A DNA stretch of 64,000 nucleotides from Flaccisagitta enflata (GCA_965153355.1 OZ231126.1:45260001-45324000), one strand, 5' to 3'. Positions 12,672-25,685 are shown, counted from the stretch's first letter. The notes: generated by a model not told the origin, from the sequence alone. Numbers and translations: made by a program.

Positions 12672-12892
12672 GAGGCCGGATACACGGCAACCCCAGTCGC
12701 GTGCGGGTGGGCAGGGGCTGTAATTGAGGTCACCAGATCATTTGGGCAGGAGCAGTGAGGCCAAAAACCGCAAAAAAACAAAAAAAGTAAAGTGTGACGG
12801 ACGGACTGACGGATGGACCGACGGACGGAGAGACCGATGGAGCGACGGACCAACAAAGTTGGGTGCAGAGTCGCCTAGCACGCGACTAAAAA
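12672..12892 (+). mobile_element. HINE-like element, family A, complete
   Basis: Complete copy: GAGGCCGGATACACGGC start, CCCAGTCGCGTGCGGGTGGGCAGGGGC, GAGGTCACCAGATCATTTGGGCAGGAGCAGTGAGG, an A-rich spacer, a (GACG/GACC)n core, then GTCGCCTAGCACGCGACTAAAAA. The 5' AGTCGCGTGC is the exact reverse complement of the 3' GCACGCGACT. It lies inside the larger inverted-repeat pair 12567-14009. Confidence 0.75.
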
Positions 12893-13447
12893 CAGTGTTG
12901 GATAACAAGCTACCCAAGTCGTGTGAAGGTGGGCGAGGGGTAACTGGTGTTCAAATAAAAACTGTAGGAAGTTTTTACATAAGAATGGCTATCAAAATAT
13001 TGCTTTAAATGAATGACAAGTACCGCTTGATGACATGTTTAAGACCAGACAATTTTGTTAAAAGATTTTGATAAGATCATAAATAAAATCTGAGTACATA
13101 AAAAATCAATACTTTTTAATGATTTTAAACAGCGCCTAAGACAGAATGTTAGTCAAAAATGCCCATTTATCCTTATTGGAAATTGTTTTGTAAAAACTCA
13201 GTTCATGGACATAAAACATAAAAGAAGAATAGATTATCTCTACAGTTTTTTTTTCAAACACCCAATAATATCAATAAAATGACTTGTAAACGCAAAAAAA
13301 AAAAAAAAAAAAAAAAAAAACAGTGTCAGCAATCAATAGACGCAATAAAGATTAGACGGACTAACAAACGGACAGAGAAGCAGATGGACAGACAGCTAGC
13401 AAGTTAAGGAGTCCCGTACACACGACTTGAAAAACTGATCATTTTAC

Positions 13448-13609
13448 TTTTTTTTCGGTTGCAGACACGTGACTCTACACCTTGCTGTGTTGGTCAGTCC
13501 CTCCATTTGTTAGAAGGTTGGTAACATTTTTTTAAATTGCAAGCGGTTTTGCATTACTGCCCCTGCCCAACAGTCTGCGACGCTGGTGCCGTATATCCGG
13601 CTTAGTTTA
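13448..13609 (-). mobile_element. HINE-like element, family A, degraded
   Basis: It reads ACACGTGACTCTACACCTTGC, then GTTGGTCAGTCCCTCC, and later CTGCCCCTGCCCAACAG and CGTATATCCGGCTTAGTT. Order and spacing fit family A in minus orientation, with many substitutions. Confidence 0.5.
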
Positions 13610-14014
13610 AATGTGTGAGCCTAATGACACTGCCATCCTACAATGATAATTTTTCACCTCTATCATGATAGAAATAAAATGGTCTTTAAGAAAGCAAAAA
13701 CCATTGCATGCCAACTTTTCATACCATCAATACTAGACGCATTTACATGAAGCAAATAAGATGCTTTACTTGTTGATAATTGATCAATTTACATTTGACA
13801 AAGTGGCTGTGGTCGAAATTCATTTAAGTCACTCTTAACTAGTGAACTGGATTTTCTTTTTATGAATCACCCATTCCATATGCGTTCAAAACATGGCATC
13901 AAATTTGAGAGAGCCAGCCGGGCTCAGAGCCAGCAAAACATGAGAGCCCGAGTGCAAAATAGAGAGCCATGGGCTCGCGGGCTCGCTCTAAAAAAAGGCC
14001 TGCTGATCAAAGTT

Positions 14015-14545
14015 TGACAATGGGTGCGTTTCTACTCAAAGCCAGAAACGCGTTTTCCAGGGAGGTTTTACAATTCGCGATTTTCACCACCCTCATCCTA
14101 AAAAAATATTGGCTTCTTGCAGGGATTGAACCCACGCTCAAAAGCAATATTTTCCATTAGGCTAGAGGCTTACACCTTAACCAACTGCGTCATTGAGACA
14201 TTCCCACTACATTAAAGATTACTCCTGGTAAAGTTGTTTAATAGAGAGGCAATTGAATAAGATAGCCATTACAGAACTGAACCCCCATAAATTGATCCAA
14301 AGTTATAGATTAAGGCCACCGAAATTCCAGTAATTTGAGTGATTGCCCTAATGGCGTGGTTGGTAAGGATGCTGAATTCATTTGTAAGGAAGCTGAATCA
14401 ATAAAGCAGCTTGAAGAGGGTTCGAATCTACCTTGTAGCTCAACTTTTTTCAGGGAGAGTGAAGTAAAATCGCGATTTGCAAAACCCACATTAGAAACGC
14501 GTTTGTGTCTTTGAGTAGAAACACACCCAATAACAGGGACATTGT
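14015..14545. mobile_element. Palindromic element with two divergent tRNA-like heads (SINE-like)
   Basis: The ends mirror each other: TGGGTGCGTTTCTACTCAAAG on the left, the inverse CTTTGAGTAGAAACACACCC on the right, then AAACGCGTTT and AATCGCGATTT blocks. On the plus strand 14346-14440 has a tRNA-like A box (TGGCGTGGTTGGTAAGG) and B box (GGTTCGAATCTAC). On the minus strand about 14205-14110 has GACGCAGTTGGTTAAGG and GGGTTCAATCCC. The two pol III-type promoters point away from the centre. Confidence 0.6.
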
Positions 14546-15084
14546 GGTCTGATGTAAGAAACATAATCTTATAGACAAAGGATTACCGATCAAAATTCTT
14601 AATAACTCGAGCCAATAAAAAAAACAATGTCGGTGTTTCGCGGCGGGGATGTCATCGTGATGACGTGGCGGTGTAGCCTATGGATAGAAGGTTTCTTTTT
14701 TATGAAAGGCTTCGTTTTTGCGGATTCTAAAAATGGTTGGGATTCCGTTTTTGACCTTTTTAGCCCCCGTCATCAAAGGCTTAAGGAAAGCTTAGGTCAG
14801 TTATGGCCGAAATTCGATTTCATGAGGAAAAAAGTTATGAGCTGCGCAGGAGGAGGAGGAAGAGGACGGCAAGGAGGAGGACATGACAGAGGTGGGAGGA
14901 GAGGTTAAGGGGCCGCGAGGGGAAAGGGAAATAGGTAGATAGCGGATAGGGGGTAAGTGGATTTAAAAAAAGACAGACCGATCCAAAGATCCACCATCAG
15001 TTCTATTTTCACCTTTTTTTTTTCTTTTTTTTTTTTTATTTGTTTTGTTTCTTGTTTTTTGTTTGTTTTTGTTATTTTGGTTTT

Positions 15085-15597
15085 TTGTTTTTTGGAGCCT
15101 ATTCTGACCCAAATTCTGCCAAATAGCCAAAATCCAAGCAATATGGCCAAAATCTAAGCAAAATGGCCCAAATCTGGCCAGAAAACCCCAATTCCGGCCT
15201 GAGGTCCATTATTTTGGCCCCCTATGTTGTGGCCTCCGATACAAAGATTCTGATCAGATTTGGGCCATTTTGCTAGGATATGGGCCATTTTGCTTGGATT
15301 TGGGCCATTATGCTTGGATTTGGGTCATTTTGCTTAGATTTCGGCCATATTGCTTAGATTTTGGCTATTTGGCAGAATTTGGGTGAGAATAGGCCCCAAA
15401 TGAGACAAAGCCCTGCCTGAGGATGGGGCGGGGAGGGACGAACGGACGGACGGATGGACAGATTCCCCATTTGTTTTACAGGACTTCGTCCCCCTTGGGG
15501 CCACTGTCCTGCTCCCCCTCAACTTAAATCACACACTACTCAAACAGGGCAGTGGTACCGCTGATCACTTATCGCCTTTGGGCTACTATTTTGTTGT
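15085..15597 (-). mobile_element. Foldback element, family C, minus strand
   Basis: On the minus strand the left end reads AACAAAATAGTAGCCCAAAGG, then GATCAGCGGTACCACTGCCC, the stem-loop, CCCAAGGGGGACGAAGTCC, and the array with units such as GGGCCATTTTGCTTGGATTT. Unit orientation flips near 15190-15240. The far arm is not recognisable, so the copy may be truncated. Confidence 0.6.
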
Positions 15598-15603
15598 TGG
15601 TTT

Positions 15604-15690
15604 TTTTCTCGTTTTTGGGCAGCGGCCCCGAAGGGGTCGATGACCTATGCTTTCACACATATGGGGGAACAGGACGCGTTTTTGAAATGG
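15604..15690 (+). mobile_element. Family D foldback, single arm fragment
   Basis: TTTTTGGGCAGCGGCCCCGAAGGGG followed by TCGATGACCTATGC, TTTCACACATATGGGGGAAC. It matches the complement of the right arm of the 17096-17671 element and lies a few bases from the end of the 15085 element. Confidence 0.55.
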
Positions 15691-16648
15691 TGAAGAGGGG
15701 GATTTGAACGGAGATAAATTAGGATGGCGAGGTTATGACCCAGAATGCAGAATAGATTCAAAATGAAAAAGTGATGTGGGGCATTTTGCAAAATGATGTC
15801 ATTGGTCAAGACTCGAAACAGTCATCTAAGTTGGCTTCATCACGGAAAGAACATCGGATGAGTGAACCCTGAAAAGTGAACAGTCTGATGAAAGATTTGA
15901 TATCGTGGGTGATTGATACTTGCTCGTGTTACTGAACACGGTTGACGTTGACCATCTGTGATCTTACATCCATGATTGGCGATATAACCACCCGTATCTT
16001 TTTTGTTGGTTGCTCGGTTGGTCAGTCCGAAACATGCATAAACATATTTGCCAAACAAGACCCCGGGCGTAACCCTTGGCCAACTGTCAGCTCCACTGCC
16101 AGCCTCTGTCCTCAAATATGGTTCAACATTGTCCAGCCTCCTTTCTCCTCAACATAATCTTTCACTTGCTCTCCAGACTCCACCTCCTTTGTCCCCACAT
16201 TCCTCAGACCTGTCCCTGACCAATCATCTCACTACCTCCCCCCCCCGCCCCCTTTCCTCCAATACATCTTTCACATGCCCCTCTTTCTCGCCTTTTCTTC
16301 CGCTGTCCTTCCTCCTTTCTCTTCATCATAATCTTTCACTTGCTCTTCACCTCCTTTGTCCCCTTATTCCTCAGACCTGTCCCTGACCAATCATTTCTTT
16401 CCCTCCTCCGCCCCCCCCCACCCCCTTTCCTCCAATACATCATCTTTCACATGCTCCTCTATCTCGCCTTTTCTTCCGCTGTCCTCAGACCTCAATGATG
16501 CCGAAAATCCACTGAAATTCCTTCTTCCTTCATTTTTTGACGCGAAAAATGAGCTTTTCTTAGCCGCGATAAGGAACACACAGATTCTGAGAGAGGGGCC
16601 AAGCGACAGATGGACATTAACTTATGGGAAGGAGATTGAGAAAACGAC
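15691..16648. other. Non-coding stretch with a C-rich internal duplication
   Basis: 16140-16300 and 16310-16490 are imperfect copies of one another (CATAATCTTTCACTTGCTCT, CCTCAGACCTGTCCCTGACC, TCCAATACATC). This is a tandem duplication of about 170-180 bp. No gene recognised. Confidence 0.6.
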
Positions 16649-16779
<131 letters not shown>

Positions 16780-17095
16780 AAAAAACAGACAAACAGGCAG
16801 ACCGACAAACCAACAGGCAGGCAGATACACAGAAGCAAGGACAGACATATAGATGGATTGACAGCAACAGGCTGAACGATTGAGGAAATCGGGAGAAAAG
16901 AGGGGAAAACAACAAAAAGCAATATTGTTAATTGATACAAAACAATATGAACAAACAAGAAAAAGACAGATGACTAGATAAACAGACTTATAAAGAACAA
17001 TGAGACACACTCACAGAGACAAAGAATGTCTGTAAAGCAGACAGACAAAGGAGAGTCGGAGACAGATAGAATACGTAGTCGCAAAAGCGTTTGAT

Positions 17096-17671
17096 GGTCA
17101 TCGGTACCCGTGCCCTGCCTAAGTAGATTGTGCATAAAGTTGAAGGGGGAGCAGGGCAGCTGCCCCAAAGCGGTTGATGACCTAGGCTTTCACACATATG
17201 GGGAATTTTCTCCTCCCACCTCCACCCCCCCAGTCAGGAGGTTCAAATCCCAGTTCAAACACCCAAATCCCAGTCTCCTGGCCCAAATCCCAGTCTCCTG
17301 GCCCAAATCCTAGCCTGGAGACCCAAATCCTAGCCTGGAGGCCCAAACCCTAGCCTGGAGGCCCAAATTCTAGCCTTGAGGCCTCAAGGCTGAGATTTGG
17401 GCCTTTTGGCTGGGATTAGGACCTCGAGGCTGAGATTTGGGCCTCAAGGCTGGGATTTGAGCCTGAAGGATTAGATTTGGGCCTCAAAATTGGGATTTGG
17501 GCCTTGACGCCAGGATTTGGGCCACAAGACTGGGATTTGGGTCTTGGGACTGGGATTTGAGCCTCGAGATGGGGGGGGGGGGACGAATGGACGGACGGAT
17601 GTAAGAGGAAATAATTCCCCATATGTGTGAAAGCATAGGTCGTCGACCCCTTCGGAGCCGCTGCCCAAAAA
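17096..17671 (+). mobile_element. Foldback element, family D, complete
   Basis: Left arm: GGTCATCGGTACCCGTGCCC, stem-loop, TTGATGACCTAGGC, TTTCACACATATGGGGAA. Right arm: TTCCCCATATGTGTGAAAGC, ATAGGTCGTCGACCCC, TTCGGAGCCGCTGCCCAAAAA. The array has 20-bp units (CCCAAATCCTAGCCTGGAGG), and orientation flips exactly at the perfect palindrome AGCCTTGAGGCCTCAAGGCT (17372-17391). (GACG)n and a G12 run precede the right arm. No ORF. Confidence 0.75.
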
Positions 17672-18955
<1,284 letters not shown>

Positions 18956-19070
18956 TATAAAAATGGAAACAAAATGAGGATGACGATATAGAAAAGGAGC
19001 TCATCGCTTGACAATGCTTGGCTGAAATCTTGTCGCCATTCTCGACGTCAATGTCTTTGTCTGTCCCTAG

Positions 19071-19071
<1 letters not shown>

Positions 19072-19169
<98 letters not shown>

Positions 19170-19203
19170 CTATTTCTTTACGTTGGTTATTGGTTGGCTA
19201 GTT

Positions 19204-19290
<87 letters not shown>

Positions 19291-19370
19291 TGTGTGAGTG
19301 TGTTGTGTGTGTGTTGTTGTTTTGTTTTCTATTTCTTTACGGATTTTGGTTGGCTAGTTTAGTGTGTGCG

Positions 19371-19457
<87 letters not shown>
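19072..19457 (+). repeat. (TTG)n followed by two (TG)n arrays
   Basis: TTG 19072-19167, TG 19205-19284, TG 19373-19457. The two (TG)n arrays are each preceded by a similar phrase (TCTATTTCTTTACG, GGTTGGCTAGTT), so the unit 'phrase + (TG)n' has been duplicated. Confidence 0.95.
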
Positions 19458-19463
<6 letters not shown>

Positions 19464-19529
19464 ACGTGTTTGTGAACGTGAGCGTGTGTGTCCGCACGGA
19501 GCTACAGTATGTTTTCTCACGTTTGTAAA

Positions 19530-20248
19530 ATTGTATGACGACGTAACTCAAAAAGTAGTAGAGATAATTGACTTCTGAAAAAAGTTCCTGGAAGGAATGA
19601 AAGATGCATTTTACGATGTGTAACTCCCTGGACTTTTTGACAAATATCTGAACCTCATGACACAGGAAGAAATGTTGATCAAAAACAGCAAAAAAAAACA
19701 GTTATGTTAGGTTTTTAGTATGACTTTTTTGTTTAAGTTGCTCTTATTTCTAAATAAATTGAGCTACAGATACCAGATTGGTCTCAAATTAAAGCTAATT
19801 TACAGTATTTTTAAGAAATACAATAAAGAAAATTTTTTTTCTACAAAATCCCAAATTTGGCATGAAGAAAATTTGTTTCCTAATCAAAATTCTAATCAAG
19901 AGTTGATTCATTGTTCACACAATACTCTAAGATATCAAATGAGCATTTCAACTATAGTTTTCTTAAAAACTACTTGAAAATACCTTCCATCTGAAACCAA
20001 TCTGGTGTCAGTAGCTCAAACCATTTAGAAATGAGAGCAGTTTAAAGGGAAACAGTACATTTGACAAGGCTTTACAAATGAATAGTTTGGATAGGATGAC
20101 GTCTTGCTCTGAATATGTTCAAAGGATCAAACTTTTGTAAAAAAATCCTGGCATTTAGATATCATAAAATGCATCTACTATATCTCTCAGGGGCATTTTA
20201 CGGAAATCAATTATCTAAACTAGTTTTTGAGTAACATCGTCATAGAAT
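19530..20248. mobile_element. Palindromic TIR element, about 720 bp
   Basis: The left end ATTGTATGACGACGTAACTC, with AAAAAGTAG and AGATAATTGA following, matches the inverse of the right end at 20209-20248 over about 40 bp with a few mismatches. The symmetry continues inward (AAGATGCATTTTA / TAAAATGCATCT; ACCAGATTGGT / ACCAATCTGGT). Interior AT-rich, no ORF. Confidence 0.65.
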
Positions 20249-20373
20249 TTTACAAACGAGAAAAAACATACTGTATGAGCCCTCTACCTCTTTCTCGTTG
20301 TCTACGTCATCACGCTTTCACTATCTCTCTCCGTTCTCCTCCCTCCCACCTTCACCACCACTCCAACCGTCTC

Positions 20374-20375
<2 letters not shown>

Positions 20376-20413
<38 letters not shown>
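20376..20413 (+). repeat. (CT)n microsatellite
   Basis: Short, 38 bp. Confidence 0.9.
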
Positions 20414-20415
<2 letters not shown>

Positions 20416-20641
20416 CTCCCTTTCCCTCTCGTTCTCCCCTTCGTGCGTACTTGAAAATTCCAGGATTGAGTGGGTCTAATCAATTTCCTTCTTCTCCACG
20501 ACAGGAGAGAGGAAAACTTTGAACGAAGGTAAACACAATCGTCAAAAATCTCTCCAAATTTCAAGAGTTTTTTGCCTTAGCATCATTGATCATCTACCAC
20601 GAGTAAACATTCCATGGCCTTTGTTTATGAGAGACGAACAA

Positions 20642-20643
<2 letters not shown>

Positions 20644-20702
<59 letters not shown>
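20644..20702 (+). repeat. (CT)n microsatellite
   Basis: 59 bp uninterrupted. Confidence 0.93.
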
Positions 20703-20710
<8 letters not shown>

Positions 20711-20856
20711 TGTTCCCCACTGTCATTTCCTCACTATTTTTCATCATTTTCCATTTTACGTATTTTTTCCTGTCTTTTTCTCTCTCATTTCTTATTGACT
20801 GTTTCACCTCACTTCACTTGACGTCTTCAAGTAGACGCATAGTCGCATACACGAAA

Positions 20857-20972
20857 TTTTTAGGTGCGACAAAGCACCTCTACAACTGGCTGTGTCCGTT
20901 GGTCGGTCGGTTGGGTAACGCATTCGTTCGACGATCTACACGTCGCACCTTATTGGCCTACTTGGCCTAGTT
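20857..20972 (-). mobile_element. HINE-like element, family B, complete
   Basis: Minus copy: TTTTTAGGTGC-GACAAA-GCACCT hairpin, CTGGCTGTGTCCG, a (GGTC)n core, GTAACGCATTCGTTCGACG, CACGTCGCACCTTATTGG, CCTACTTGGCCTAGTT. On its sense strand the 5' AGGTGCGAC is the exact reverse complement of the 3' hairpin arm GTCGCACCT. Confidence 0.75.
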
Positions 20973-21375
20973 TACTCCATTTATTTCTTTCTCTTTCTTC
21001 CTTTTCACTTTTTTTTGCACGTGACGTCTACAATGCTGGATGATTATATGATGTTATCTCATAGGCTGATTGTCGTTTGCCGCCAGATTTTTGCCGTGAA
21101 AAAAAAAAAAGACTGAAAATTTGACCAAGCAGAATTTTGCAATCAATTTTATTCTCCATGGCTTGGTCGTGACTTTTCAAGTTTGCAACTTACCTGTCGA
21201 GGAAAATGATTGGATGTGAATGGCTCTGCCCAGACTTTTTGGTCGGTAGGTCGTATCTATTTCAGCTCTGGCCCATCCCAGCTTATTTGCCACCTGTGCC
21301 CGACTTTCTTTTATGTCATTATGACTTTCGGTTAACTCATCAATGGATGAATTTATTGATAATGATAGATTTATC

Positions 21376-21406
21376 ATTGATTGATTGATTGATTGACTTT
21401 TTGATC

Positions 21407-21492
<86 letters not shown>
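21376..21492 (+). repeat. (TGAT)n array
   Basis: 117 bp of ATTG/TGAT with one TTTTTGATC break near 21397. Confidence 0.95.
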
Positions 21493-21493
<1 letters not shown>

Positions 21494-22399
21494 ACTACAT
21501 TTATTCACCCTCCGTCTCCCATTCAATAGCTTTTTTGTTAGATCCTCCTCTAGTTTACTCCCACTTACATGCACCCTCTACTCTTCATCCCGCCATCCTT
21601 CTCTTTTAAGCACGTTTACCTTTTTCGTTTCCCCCTCTTAACAAAAACTAACGTTTACTAGGCGTGCATGTTCTCTCCAGTTTCAACTCTTGAGGAAGAC
21701 TCAAGAAAGGTACTTGGAGCTAAAAAGTAAAGAACAGGAAAGAGAAGAAAAAAATCCTTCAAGACAATTCATCTCACTTTTACTCTCGTTCCTGCTTTCT
21801 GCCTCTCGCCCGCTCTCAGAAAAGGTTCAAACCTCGACTTTTTCACCGATTTTCCTGTTTACAAAAAAAAGGAGAAAAAATGGGACCCGAGGAGAAGGTG
21901 GCAAATGGGGTATGTGGGGTAAGTGGGGGCGGAATGACAGGTGGGGAGGTGCAGTGACAAATTCAGGAACTGCCGGCTCTGAGGCGGGTGGGGAGATGGG
22001 GAGATGGGGTGACAGATAAGGTGAGAGTAGGAATGACGGCGGTGGTAAGGAAGGTGACGAGGTGTTGAAGAATGAATGCACTGGAGTGTGCGCCCCCGGG
22101 GAGAGAGGTGGGGAGATGGTGACAAATTGTTAAAAAGGCGTCGGTGAGGTAGGGAAGGGAGGAGGGTTTGACAGGGGGGGGGGGGAAAGCGGTTAAGTAG
22201 GGAAGCGAAAACTAATCAATTCCAAAAAGGTTGTAGGAGAAAGCGCTTGAGTGAGATGAACGATGAGGGAACACAGCGGTCGAGACAAGAGGAGTGAATA
22301 GCGTTTTCATTCTTTGTCTTTGATTGATTTTGACCATATTTCTTGCTCGTCAGTTACGGCCAGTACTTCAGCTTATGAGTCTGTCGGTCTGTAAGTCCA

Positions 22400-22403
<4 letters not shown>

Positions 22404-22470
<67 letters not shown>
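22404..22470 (+). repeat. (CT)n microsatellite
   Basis: 67 bp. Confidence 0.93.
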
Positions 22471-22473
<3 letters not shown>

Positions 22474-22873
22474 CTCTCTTTTTCCTTCTTTAACCTGGTC
22501 TGTTGATAGAAGCTTTTCCACCACCCAAGAAGATTTCAATTTACTTTCTCTTCATCATCTAATCATCACTACGGCCCGCCACCTGATTCAACCATTTTTC
22601 AAAACTCAAAGAATAAACTTTGCGCGTAGAAGAAAAAGGTTTACCATCGATTCGCGGCTTCCCTTTTACTTCGATTTTTTCTTCCATTTCTTTATTTTTA
22701 CAACTGGATTCCTCTTTTTTTATTCCTTTTTCATTCTTCCTGGTGTGCATTTACAACGGACGTCCGACGAGGGAACGTGGCGTAGGTGAAAAATTACGGG
22801 AAAAGTTCACGCGGCCGATAGGTTGGAGCTACACCATATACCCACATGAAAAGTGTGAAAACGTACATTTTAG

Positions 22874-23143
22874 AACGAACGAACGAACGAACAAACAAAC
22901 AAACAAACAAACAAACAAACAAACAAACAAACAAACAAACAAACAAACAAACAAACAAACAAACAAACAAACAAACAAACAAATAAACAAGCAAACAAAC
23001 AACAAACAAACAAACGAACGAACGAACGAACGAACGAACGAACGAACGAACGAACGAACGAACGAACGAACGAACGAACGAACAATCGAAGGAACGAACG
23101 GACGAACGAACGAATGAACAAACAAACAAACGAACGAACGAAA
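22874..23143 (+). repeat. (GAAC)n/(AAAC)n compound array
   Basis: Four GAAC, then about 25 AAAC, then about 30 GAAC with a few point changes. The two related units alternate in blocks, implying amplification after mutation. Confidence 0.95.
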
Positions 23144-23762
23144 GAACATTCAATGTATGAGGAGTTAAACAAATTGAAAAGTAAAAGCAATGCGAACTAC
23201 TCAGTCAAGAAAAATGTTGCACAACTCATAAATCATGCATCTAGCTAATCAGGCATTGTGCATGTAAGAAATATTCTTTCGACTATAAATACCAACTCCG
23301 TTTAACTTTGAGCTCTTGGTTATTTTTACATCGCAATGATTTGGGCTCAAAAACAAAACGTACGAAATCTCAGGCCCCTCCATCCACAATTATCCTCTTC
23401 CCCATCCGGCTATTCCTCCTTCTTTCCCCAACACCCACTCCCCAATCCTCGATTTCTTATGTATGGTTGCCCGTGAGCCAGCTTTCTTGCTCACTTTCCT
23501 TGTGAGTGCAAAAGTGCGCTCATCTTTTGTTTGCTCTCTTGATGAGAGGGGTTGACATTCGTCCTTCGCTTCCACCTCTTTTTCCTCTTCCTCTCCCTCA
23601 TCATTTTCCTCTTTTTCTTCTTGTACCTCTCCGTCTTTTTCTTGTTCTTATCCTTGTTGTTGATCTTGTTCACATTTTTGTTTTTTTCTTCTTATTCAAA
23701 ATATTCTGCTCTTTCTTCGCCTTATCTTTCTTCTACTTCTTTTTCTTCCTCTTCGTCTTCAT

Positions 23763-23833
23763 TTTCTTCTTCTTCTTCTTCTTCTTCTTCTTCTTCTTCT
23801 TCTTCTTCTTCTTCTTCTTCTTCTTCTTCTTCT

Positions 23834-23880
<47 letters not shown>

Positions 23881-24141
23881 TTCTTCTTCTTCTTCTTCTT
23901 CTTCTTCTTCTTCTTCTTCTTCTTCTTCTTCTTCCTCTTCCTCTTCTTCTTCTTCTTCTTCTTCTTCTTTCTCTCCGTCTTTTTCTTCTTCTTCTTCTTT
24001 ATTTTCTTTTTCTTCTTCTTCTTGCCTTTCTTGTTCTTCTTCTTGCCTTTCTTGTTCTTCTTCTTCTTCTTCTTCTTCTTCTTCTTCTTCTTCTTCTTCT
24101 TCTTCTTCTTCTTCTTCTTCTTCTTCTTCTTCTTCTTCTTC
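23763..24141 (+). repeat. (CTT)n array
   Basis: About 380 bp with scattered CCT, TTT and GCC interruptions. The flanks (23560-23760 and 24141-24260) are also nearly pure pyrimidine, so about 700 bp has an all-purine complement. Confidence 0.95.
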
Positions 24142-24680
24142 TTTTTTTTTTCTCCCTCTTCTACTTCTACCTCTTCTTCTTGTTCTTCATCTTCTCTTCC
24201 TTCTCCTCCTTTCTTTTTCTTCTCGCCATCTTTTTCGTTCCTACAATCTTCCACCCCTCCCCCACATCTTCCTCACCCTCGTCTTCTCGATGGTGTCCAT
24301 GTGACATCCTGCCGCCTCTTACAAGGGAAACGTGAACGATTCTTGGAAAAGCGACGTGCTTTTTCGTCTCCTTCTTCACACAACCAAGGTTGTAGAGTGC
24401 AGAGGCATAAATCAATAAGGATGTGAGTGGATCACGTGACCCAAGGGCCCACGTGAGACACAACAGCACCAACAACGCGAGATCTTCCCTTGTTTTATTG
24501 TTTTAAAGAAGAAGAAAAAAAAACACACAAAACACAGTGATGATCATGCGATTTGGTGAAAACGCGAAGAAAAAACACCGTGTAAGAAGCTAGTAACATC
24601 TTGACAGGGAAAGAGATGGCTTATACTCTCGGCAGAAACGAGAAAAAAATGCATGACCGAACGATAAACCGACCGACTGG

Positions 24681-24721
24681 ATGATGATGATGATGATGAT
24701 GACGATGACGATGACGAGGAC

Positions 24722-24795
<74 letters not shown>

Positions 24796-24830
24796 CGATG
24801 ACGATGACGATGCTGATGACGATGATGATG

Positions 24831-24862
<32 letters not shown>

Positions 24863-24868
24863 GATGAT
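24681..24868 (+). repeat. (GAT)n array
   Basis: 188 bp of GAT with blocks of GAC. The interruptions occur at both ends in near-mirror order. Confidence 0.95.
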
Positions 24869-25597
24869 CCCATCCCATAACATCTATAACCCATCCTTAT
24901 GTATCGGTATGTCTCCTCTCAACCTGCCCCCACTCTTAGCTTCCATTTAATGACTCCTTCTCCCTCGTCCTCCCCTCGTCCACTTTCCCCCTCGTTCTTC
25001 TCTCATTTCTTTTTGTGTTGATCAAATTTCTGTTCCAAGTTGGTTTCTTGTTACTCCTTTCATCGGTTGATAACGGGCTTAACCGCGACGTATAAAAAAA
25101 CTCAAATCAAACATCCAAGATCAGCTTTTAACCTCTTTGCTCTTCTTTCAAACATTTTCAATTCTCCTTCGACCCTATGAAGAAATGGATGAAGAAAGTC
25201 CTCTTAAAAAAAAAGAAGAAAGAGAGAGAAAACGTTTGTTGCTTGAGTGTACTCTTGGACGTGTCCTTCGCGCGACACTCGATTATTTCTATTTCCAAAT
25301 TTACTATTTTGTCCTTCGTCTGTTTGTCCTTTGTCCTCTTGTCCCTTGTCCTTTGCCCCATGACATCAAAGGATTCCTCTCGCATTCACAGCTTGACACC
25401 TCGGTTTTCAGATGATAAAAAAAAGTCTGATGACAATGTACTATGCAATATATGAATTCCACGCGTTGCATGTTAGTATCAATCGCCCAAAATCAAACCT
25501 TCTCTTTATCTTTCTGCTGCTATTCCCCCGGTCAGTCAGTCCATCTGCCTGTCTGCCATTTTTGTCTCTGTCTGTCTTTCCCACTCTGTCTCTCTGA

Positions 25598-25603
<6 letters not shown>

Positions 25604-25682
<79 letters not shown>
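25604..25682 (+). repeat. (CT)n microsatellite
   Basis: 79 bp, preceded by CTGTCTGTCTTTCC-type units. Confidence 0.95.

Positions 25683-25685
<3 letters not shown>

Larger units (their letters stand above)
12567..14009. mobile_element. Inverted-repeat pair enclosing 1.4 kb (possible TIR element)
   Basis: TGATCAACAGGCCTTTTTTTAG at 12567 is mirrored by TAAAAAAAGGCCTGCTGATCA ending at 14009. The next 70-100 bp on each side are rich in GGGCTC/GAGCCC phrases in inverse order. Between them lie two family A elements, an A27 run and unrecognised DNA, with no long ORF. It may be a transposon shell or two inverted copies of one short repeat. Confidence 0.45.

Noticed and set aside
14346-14440. Functional tRNA gene
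   Set aside because: A and B boxes are present, but the acceptor and anticodon stems do not pair convincingly and a mirrored copy lies next to it; SINE-like is the better call.
22620-23190. Frames repeating NKQT/NERT and CLFV/RSFV
   Set aside because: Tetranucleotide (AAAC)n/(GAAC)n read in different phases.
23506-24426. 306-codon Phe/Ser-rich frame
   Set aside because: It is the translation of a (CTT)n tract and its pyrimidine-rich flanks; two other frames are open over the same DNA.
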